Source of the DNA: Paguma larvata | Taxonomy: Eukaryota; Chordata; Mammalia; Carnivora; Viverridae | Assembly: GCA_030068075.1 (NCBI GenBank) | Contig: CM057841.1 | Location: 35,691,030 to 35,755,029 of the forward strand | Direction: 5' to 3' | DNA length: 64,000 nucleotides | In this document: positions 57,282 through 64,000 of the stretch, piece after piece | How the letters are laid out: every line of letters begins with the position of its first letter | Numbering within the stretch: the first letter of the stretch is position 1 | Notes under the pieces: generated by a model | What the model saw: the letters and a program-made list of their open reading frames with translations, nothing else | Databases searched by the model: none | Told to the model about the DNA's origin: nothing | Translations under genes and position numbers: made by a program

Positions 57282-57398
57282 GTGTGGAAGGGGCAGAGAG
57301 AGAGAGGTAGAGAGAGAGAATTCTGTCTGGTAGTGCAGAGCCTGACAGGGGGCTCAAACTCATGAACTGTGAGACCAACTGAGCCATGCAGGTGCCCC
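57194..57398 (-). mobile_element. Felid SINE with expanded (GA)n and internal deletion
   Basis: Antisense SINE with a (GA)n run of about 24 units at 57232-57278. The middle is shortened: aactgtgagaccaactgagc lacks the usual atgacctgagccgaagtcgg segment. TSD taaaaatatgattttt at 57178-57193 and taaaaatctgattttt at 57399-57414, one mismatch. Confidence 0.96.
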
Positions 57399-57414
57399 TA
57401 AAAATCTGATTTTT

Positions 57415-57717
57415 GAAGAATTCATCAACTCTTAAAAAACCCTCTTAAGAAAGTACATTACAATATCTTTTTTTCCCAATTAAATAATGTTTTTTGAGAT
57501 CATCTTAAAATGATGGTGTTTGAGGTACAAAGTACTCATAATCCACTAGGTTGAGATTTAACCACAAAATAGTGATTAAAATTCAAAGATATTTTATTCT
57601 TTATTCATTGTAAATAAAGGGAAATTGCTAGTACCCCTAAAACCTGAACGAAAGGGACCTCTGGTTGAAGGTAAAACAGGGTCCACTACATTAGATATAT
57701 TTTGCAGAAAAGAATTT
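57415..57717. other. Unique sequence, nothing recognised
   Basis: No feature that I can support. Confidence 0.5.
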
Positions 57718-57811
57718 AAACACATACATAGACATAGAAACGCACACACACATGCACACACACACACACACACAGAAACACATATCCACACATGCATAGA
57801 CACACACAGAC
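57718..57811. repeat. CA-rich imperfect microsatellite
   Basis: Interrupted cacaca and cacata units over about 90 bp. Frames through it (histidine/threonine on plus, cysteine/valine on minus) are artefacts. Confidence 0.93.
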
Positions 57812-57954
57812 AGTCTTTTTAAAGTACATGACATTTCCATTGTCCCTAGAGTCAGATTTTTTTCTGGAAATATTTAAGTATTAAAAGCCCTTGTTCAAGG
57901 TAAATATTTGTCTTCCATGCAAGTCGAGCACACTTATTGAAAACCATTGGTGCA

Positions 57955-58130
57955 GGTTAATGTGGTGGATGGCCACCCATGCAGGGAGTGTGGACATAGC
58001 AAAGGACATGAGATCAGAACCCAACTTTGCCTGTTGCTATCTGCAGTACTTAGGTAAGGCATCAGTTTTCTCATGTGTAAAGAGGAAATAATAATGCTTT
58101 CCTTCAGGATAGTTTTGAACCTTTTCAATT
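57955..58130 (+). repeat. MIR SINE, near full length
   Basis: ttaatgtggtggatggccac, gatcagaacccaactttgcc, ttaggtaaggcatcagtttt and ctcatgtgtaaagaggaaat follow sense MIR from near its start. Confidence 0.78.
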
Positions 58131-58280
58131 CTTACACACTGATTGCTATATTTTCAGAAGGAATTACTCAATTTTGCAGATTTACTTTATATTCAGATGT
58201 ATCTATGGGCTATGCAACAATCCTTCATATATCTCTGGTCATCTACCTCCCATGTGTCCCAAAGCATCCATTCCAAGTTT

Positions 58281-58381
58281 GTTTTTTTTTTTTTTTTTTA
58301 TTTAAATTTTTTAATAGTTTATTTTCAAATTGGTTTACATATAACATCCAGTGTTCATCCCAACACGTGCCCTCTCTAATG
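58281..58381 (-). mobile_element. Very short young L1 3' end
   Basis: Poly-T of about 18, then the last ~80 bp of the carnivore L1 3' UTR in reverse (tttattttcaaattggttta, catccagtgttcatcccaac). TSD ccattccaagttt is identical at 58268-58280 and 58382-58394. At 101 bp this is an extremely 5'-truncated insertion. Confidence 0.94.
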
Positions 58382-58394
58382 CCATTCCAAGTTT

Positions 58395-58840
58395 TGATTG
58401 CTCTCTTCTGATTGCCTATTCTAGAACAGTACTCTTGGCCAATATTCTGGCCTCTTCCTTTTCAGAAATGGAGGCTGCAGGGCATGAACCTGTCCAATGC
58501 CATGTTGTGGACATTTCTGTTTCTGCACCCTCCCTCTCCAGCTCAGATCAAAAACGCTGTCTCTCTGGACAGAGGCTAATCTGTCTTCCTATGCTGTTGA
58601 TCTCATCCCTTGTATCCCATATGTGAACCTGCCCTTTTAATTTTCTGTCTCATGTGCCTCTCCTCCACAGTCTACCAATATACTGCAGTCCATTTATCCC
58701 CTTGTGTGGGAGAAAATAAGATCAGAGAGGGTTTTTTCCCCCCATCTATCCTCTCCCCCTCCCCCAATCTGTCTCCTTTCAGTCATTAACAAACTCCTCC
58801 TACAGAAAGTATTCTCAACCTCATTTTCTATTTTTCATTT
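58395..58840. other. Unique sequence, nothing recognised
   Basis: The plus frame at 58351-58626 has no recognisable domain. Confidence 0.5.
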
Positions 58841-58854
58841 AAATCTGCAATATA

Positions 58855-59048
58855 GGGGCTCTGGGTGACTCAGTTGGTTAAGCATCCAACTCGTGATTTC
58901 AGCTCAGGTCACAGTCTCATGATTTGCGAATTTGAGCCCTGCATCAGGCTTTGCATTGAAAGTGCGGAGCTTGCTTGTGATGCTCTCAGTCTCCCTCTTT
59001 CTCTGTCTCTATCTCTGTCTCTCTTTCTCAAGATAAATAATAAACTTT
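58855..59048 (+). mobile_element. Older carnivore SINE (SINEC type)
   Basis: Head aggggctctgggtgactcag, older-type middle ctcgtgatttcagctcaggt, tail aagataaataataaacttt. TSD aaatctgcaatat at 58841-58853 and aaatctactgcaatat from 59049, with a small insertion. Confidence 0.95.
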
Positions 59049-59064
59049 AAATCTACTGCAATAT

Positions 59065-59696
59065 GCTTTTCCCACAGGCACTCCACTAGAACTGGTCTGG
59101 AGCCTGTTTTTCTGTTTGCCAACTTCAAGGGACTCCAGTTCTCTTTTAATGGACTTTTCTGTAGCATTGGATGCCATTGAAGTTCCTTCTTGAAACTATT
59201 ACTCCCCTTACTCCCCTTGGCATCTCTGATATTAGGTTCAATTTTTTTCCTCCCATCTCTATGATTTTTTTCTTGAACTAGTTTATGAGATACTCTTCTG
59301 CTAGTATGTTTTAACATTTCTATCTGCTAATACTCTGTTATTGGTATCTTCTCCTCATTCTCCTTTTTAGATTTCAACCATTTCCTTTACTTTCACTACA
59401 ACATGCATGTAAATATTTCCTAAGTTTTTGTCTCCAACTTAATTTCCTAAATTCAAGGCCTGACATCTACTCAATATCCATACCGAGATGACTAACACCT
59501 TATCCAACTTCCTGTGTTCAAGCCTCAGTCTTCACTTCTCTTCCTCTTAAAGCAACTTTTTTTTAGTCTAGGTGCCTAGCATTTTTTTTTGCTTTGTGCT
59601 TTAATTAATGTTACCTAAGATTTCTAAATTGCAGTTTCTTTAGCTATGAGAATAATGGTAGTCAATAGAATTATTATGAGAATGACAGATCATTGA
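59065..59696. other. Unique sequence, nothing recognised
   Basis: T/C-rich in parts. No named repeat or gene. Confidence 0.5.
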
Positions 59697-59790
59697 CAAG
59701 AAAAGCTAGTATTTATTGGATATTGGTTGTGTTCTCTGTGTCAGGCACAGTCCTGATGTTTTACATGAATTGTTATTTATGGAAGCAAAG
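59697..59790 (-). repeat. MIR SINE fragment
   Basis: gctagtatttattggatatt, tgtgtcaggcacagtcctga and ttttacatgaattgttattt match the tail half of antisense MIR. Confidence 0.72.
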
Positions 59791-61500
59791 TAGGGTATGT
59801 AATAAGTGCTTATGGCTATTACAACCAAAAGCCTGGGATTTGAAACTCACTTCCTTTTTAATCCTGTTCTCAATGAAGCTTAGAGTAGTGTTTCTGCCAG
59901 ATGCTGCTTTTCTACGGGAGAGGAAAGCTATCTTTCCAAGTTTCGATTCTTGGAATATCAGAAAATTTCACTCTCCCTTTATCCCAAGCAAATCCTTAAA
60001 CGTATGGGAGGATCTTGCATGCCAAATCTGCAATCCATAGTTGAGACACTTGGGATTTTTAGTTGTCATGATTAACATCTAGACAACCATCCATAATTCA
60101 AAGATGTGACTAGTCACTGCTATTTGATTCTTCAATCATAGCCAGTTACCTGATGGAATGAAGAGAAACATGTGATTCTGTTTTGGAATTATGATGTTAA
60201 ACATTTTCAACTCACCTTGTAGATAGAACAGGGGACTTTTATGAACATAGAAAGTTTTTATTTGTAGTTCATAGTTTTTATTTATAGATAAAAATCAATA
60301 GCATTGGTATTTACCTTTCAGTATGAATACCTCTACCAGTGATTTCGAAGTTAATCTCCTATAATTTATGAAATAACTTGGGTTTCTTAATATTTTGCAG
60401 GACCTCATCACTTAATAACTAGTGGTCTTAGTAGCAGTGGGGCCAATGAGCTTATAATTCAGTGGTACTTAGCCTCTTTATTTATTTTTGCATTCATTTG
60501 TTTAATTTTGAAATATGTGCCAAATTGCTGACAAAATATTCCCAGAAACATTCATAAATGCAACCATGCAAACACATATAAAATATCAAACATTATCTGA
60601 AAGAATAATAGCTCATCTGAAGCCCATCTATCAACTCTCTATGGATCTAGAGATCCTCAGTTAAAATTTCTCTGTATTAGAGGATCTTTGAGGGTTTAGG
60701 GATCGAAGCCTCCCAAAACACAGGAATAAGTCAAAATTATTAGCTACCTACATGATTGTGTAATAAATAAAGTCATTTCCTCCAATTTCTTTTCTCAGTA
60801 TGACTTGCTTTCTCAAACATTTTTAGTGTCTAACAATTACTTAGAAGGGTTTCTGCTGGGAGTTAAAGGATCTTCCAAGAGTTGGTAGATGCAGCACTTG
60901 TCTTCTATGTCTGTTGAGGGAGATTATACCTTTTATACTTATCAGGTCTTTGTACAGAAGAATTAGTACCAAAAAGAAGCAACATGATAGCAGAAGAGCA
61001 GACATATCCATTCTTAAAATAATCTATATACTTTAGAAAAATAAAAAAAATGTTTTATTTATTTCATAACCTGGTGGTTTTCAGTGCATGTTTTTGGCTT
61101 GTCTAAATGGATAGTAGCATGCATGACATGTTTCACATGTTTGGCTTTCCACTCTGACGTTAGCTTCAAAGTCTTTATCAAATGCATTCACTGAAGTTGC
61201 TATCATTTATGGAGAAGCATACTGCTGGTGGTGGTATCAAACAAATCTAATGAGAAATTAAAAAAAGAATTTGAAAATGATACATGTGATACAAAGTCTT
61301 GTTTAATGAATATTGTCCTTATTATTTTATGATTTGCATTTTCTTTAGCAATTTCTAATTTAATCCCTAATGATAGTGGGTCAGCTTCAGAAAATAGATG
61401 TTTTTGGGACTTTGCCTTATCTAGAAGATCACAATGTGAAAAGACTTTTGAGGCAGATGTGGAAAAGACAGATAAAGTTATCAGGATGTGAAATACACTA
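59791..61500. other. Long unique AT-rich stretch, no gene recognised
   Basis: 1.7 kb without a named repeat. The 115-codon plus frame at 59693-60040 overlaps the MIR and has no domain. Confidence 0.5.
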
Positions 61501-61702
61501 TTTTTTTAAAAAAAGTTTATTTTGAGAGAGAGCACGAGTGGGGGAGGGGCAGAGAAGGAGGAGAGCAGACAGAATCCCAGCCAGGCTCTGTACTGTCAGC
61601 ACAGAGACTGATGTGGGGTTTGAGCTCACGAACTGTGAGATTGTGGCCTAAGCCAAAACTGAGAGTTGGACGTTTAACCAACTGAGCCACCCAGGTGCTC
61701 CC
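61501..61702 (-). mobile_element. Felid SINE
   Basis: Antisense SINE with cacgagtgggggaggggcag and ccaactgagccacccaggtg. A loose TSD, aaatacacta at 61491-61500 and aaatagcacca from 61703. Confidence 0.95.
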
Positions 61703-61712
61703 AAATAGCACC

Positions 61713-62024
61713 ACATTTTATAAGACATTGTCTTAATCTACACATAATCGCTTCATTAAAAAAAATGGAATTGCAACATTGTGGCTATATTTTTTGGTAT
61801 GTCTTACTTACTGAGTTCCCTCTTGGTTTTGGCCATGGATTTATCATATCCAAATGATAAGAATGCCCAAAGCAATCAGTCATCTCTTTATCTTTATTTT
61901 CGATACATAAACACTAACAAATCCATCTTACTTTATATAACGGTGATGCTATGCAACATTTAAATTATGTTCTTGCATGATGTTTGATTGCATTTACTTC
62001 AATAAACTTTCTCAACTCTATATA
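61713..62024. other. Unique sequence, nothing recognised
   Basis: AT-rich. No feature that I can support. Confidence 0.5.
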
Positions 62025-62160
62025 ATAGATACTAGGTTTTATTCAAGAGAGGAAATTAAAGCTCAGAAAGGCAATATGAAAAGCCCAAGACCAAATAGTT
62101 GGTGGCAGAGCCAGGAATTGAATCTAGCTATTATAGCTTCAGAGAAAATGTTCTTATTTA
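62025..62160 (-). repeat. MIR SINE fragment
   Basis: gaggaaattaaagctcagaa then ttggtggcagagccaggaat and tgaatctagc match the antisense MIR core and head. Confidence 0.78.
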
Positions 62161-62349
62161 TTGTACCATTGTTTGTGATTTATGATATACTGACAACTTT
62201 GAACAGTTTTCTCCCTATTTGAACTTGAATAGTCTTTTTTCCTTTAGCTTGTTATACTTTTATTCTCCTAGCCCCTATCCTCACCCTCATACCATTAGAA
62301 ACCCAATTTTGTGGGATTAGAGACAGATGTTCCAAAATAGACTGCAACA

Positions 62350-62467
62350 GGGGCACCTGGATGGGCTCGGTTGTTTGAGCATCTGACTTTTGATAGGTCA
62401 TGATCCTCAGGTAATGGGATTGAGCCCCAAGTTGGGCTGCATGCTGAATGTGGAGCCTCCTTGGGAT

Positions 62468-62504
<37 letters not shown>

Positions 62505-62590
62505 TCTCTCTCTTTCTCTTGTCCCTTCTCCCAACTAGCACTTTCTATCCCTATAATAAAATTAAAAGACAAAACAAAACAAAACAAAAT
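62350..62590 (+). mobile_element. Older carnivore SINE with expanded CT body and (AAAAC)n tail
   Basis: Starts ggggcacctggatgggctcg, has an expanded (CT)n body at 62469-62518 and an aaaac pentanucleotide tail. A flanking aaaataga on both sides (62334 and 62585) is a possible TSD with extra bases at the 5' side. The two minus frames across it are by-products. Confidence 0.93.
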
Positions 62591-62596
62591 AGAGCG

Positions 62597-64000
62597 GGAT
62601 AAATTTTTGCTCTTTTGTTTTTTCTGATGGGATTAATGAATTCTATTCTCCTTTTCTATAGGACTCTTTCTGGAATTTTGATTCTTATACAAAGGGGAAA
62701 TTCTCCTTTTCTGTTCCGGAATGCTTTTTGGCGGTTTTTCTCTGTTTAGGTTTTATGAGTGATCTAATAAATAGAAATGCTCTTCTCCGTTGTAGTTTGG
62801 CAGCAACTGAATTATAAGTTGAAGAAATAAGATAGATTGAGACAAAAATATCATTTTTAATCTGAATTCAAACTGATATTAAAGAATATAGCTAATATCT
62901 CTGGGATGAATGGCCTTCAAATAGTGAAAATTAAATAAATTTATCACCCAGTCCCACACAACCCTGGTCTGGGACAAACCCAAACACCGTAAGGGCAGAG
63001 TACAATATATGATTTCTGCATAGAGCTTGAGCCCAGAAGGAAGAGAGAAAAGAACAAGGGGATAAATTATGCACACATAGTTTACCTTTCCAAACTCTAA
63101 AGTCATGTGTGTCCTCTTTATCCACAAGAGAAGGACCCAGTCAGGAGTAAAAAGAGAGAAGCCAGAGGGGCTTCCAAAACATGGAATAAAACTTCTGAAA
63201 TGGGGAAGTACCCCCCCCGCCCCAAGCTGCCCATCACCCATATGTTGTTAAAATGGGATAAAGATGAAATTGTGAGATGAGTCGAATAAAAGATGCGAGT
63301 ATCACCAATAAAAAGACAGTGTAAAATTAGAGTGAAGGCAAGTGCCATATAAAATAGTTATTTTCTAAAATGGAAAATGAAGGACTTTTCTTAGAGTCCT
63401 TTCCCTGGAGATAGATAAAAGTGGTCAGTAAATTTACTGTTTTTTACTATCTAGTCATAGTTTTTGTAAGTGTTTTCTGAAAGTGAGTAATCTGGCCCAA
63501 ACATCTCAGGTCAGGAAAACATTGAAAATAATTCCTTGGATACTTTGGTTAAATATTTGAGAGATGACAGTGTTATGATTTGTCCTGAACTGCTCAACAG
63601 AGCACACATTTTAAGAGGAAAGCACATTATAAAAAAATGAATTTGTTTCTTTTGTCAATTGCTTATGATTCCCCCCAAAAAAGCTGTTGAAAATTGAAGA
63701 ATAAGAGAACAGATCTCTTCTTTTGTTGTAGGAGAAAGTTTTTTTTTAAAAAAAAAAAGTTAAAAGGAGAATAATAGCTGAAAGTTGAGATTGGGCAGAC
63801 AGTATGATATGATCTGATTTTCAATCAATCTTGAAACTGAGAATTTAAACACCTCCATCTGACATCAAATAGAAATGACCCATCGGTCATGCAGTCAGTG
63901 TTTCTGAGCTCAGGATGCCTTGCAATAAAAGATTTTCTGCTTTACTTTACTCTTTTTTTTGGCCCCTCTGCCTTCTCCCCATATTCTTTCACCTGCTTTT
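62597..64000. other. Unique AT-rich sequence to the window end
   Basis: No named repeat. The 120-codon minus frame at 62879-63241 is the longest open frame outside recognised repeats at this end of the window, but I recognise no domain. 63739-63758 is a T9A11 junction able to fold back. Confidence 0.45.

Noticed and set aside
61488..61714. Opposed short frames with recurring peptides such as GRGREGG or TWVAQLVKRP, seen at several places
   Set aside because: The recurrence across the window comes from translating the same SINE in either strand.

Overview
This is 64 kb of vertebrate nuclear DNA that I can assign to a carnivoran, almost certainly a cat (Felidae). The decisive evidence is about 23 copies of a tRNA-derived SINE of the SINEC/SINEC_Fc type. 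Each begins ggggcgcctgggtggctcag, carries a pol III B box (ggttcgagccc in the best copies), has a CT-rich body and ends in aaataaataaac plus poly-A. Thirteen lie on the minus strand and ten on the plus strand, and most are bounded by clear target-site duplications (TSDs). The rest of the interspersed content fits a mammal: L1, L2 and MIR fragments, two MER5A hAT elements, one Tigger element and an ERVL-type LTR.

I find no protein-coding gene, no tRNA or rRNA gene and no CRISPR array. Open frames are short (170 codons or fewer) and are explained by SINEs, L1 remnants, microsatellites or chance. The window reads as an AT-rich intergenic desert or the inside of a very large intron. I saw no exon I would defend.

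Layout: 1-5.4 kb holds four SINEs, a MIR and L2 traces, then a purine-biased unexplained block. 5.4-15 kb has sparse old repeats (MIR, MER5A, an ERVL LTR) and long unique AT-rich stretches. 15.3-19 kb is L1-rich, with an old antisense L1 and a younger antisense L1 3' end that carries or abuts two SINEs. 19-32 kb has SINEs, L2, MIR, (CA)n tracts, a 230-bp polypyrimidine tract, a Tigger element and a perfect 33-bp tandem duplication. 32-36.6 kb is a dense stack of MIRs, SINEs and an L2 split by a young L1. 36.6-40.1 kb is nearly repeat-free. 40-51.8 kb is mixed old repeats. 51.9-56.5 kb is the most complex locus: a sense-oriented L1 that keeps its 5' end but has no 3' half and no poly-A, inserted into an antisense L1 with a 10-bp TSD. 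56.5-64 kb holds old repeats, SINEs and unique sequence.

Nothing here is a convincing undescribed biological system. The points worth a second look are the 3'-less L1, a 42-bp dispersed duplication that starts on a perfect 20-bp palindrome, several short tandem duplications, CpG-rich Z-DNA-prone tracts, and several repeat-free AT-rich stretches that look like candidate conserved non-coding elements. Repeat families were recognised from memory of their consensus sequences, not from a database search, and boundaries of old repeats are approximate.
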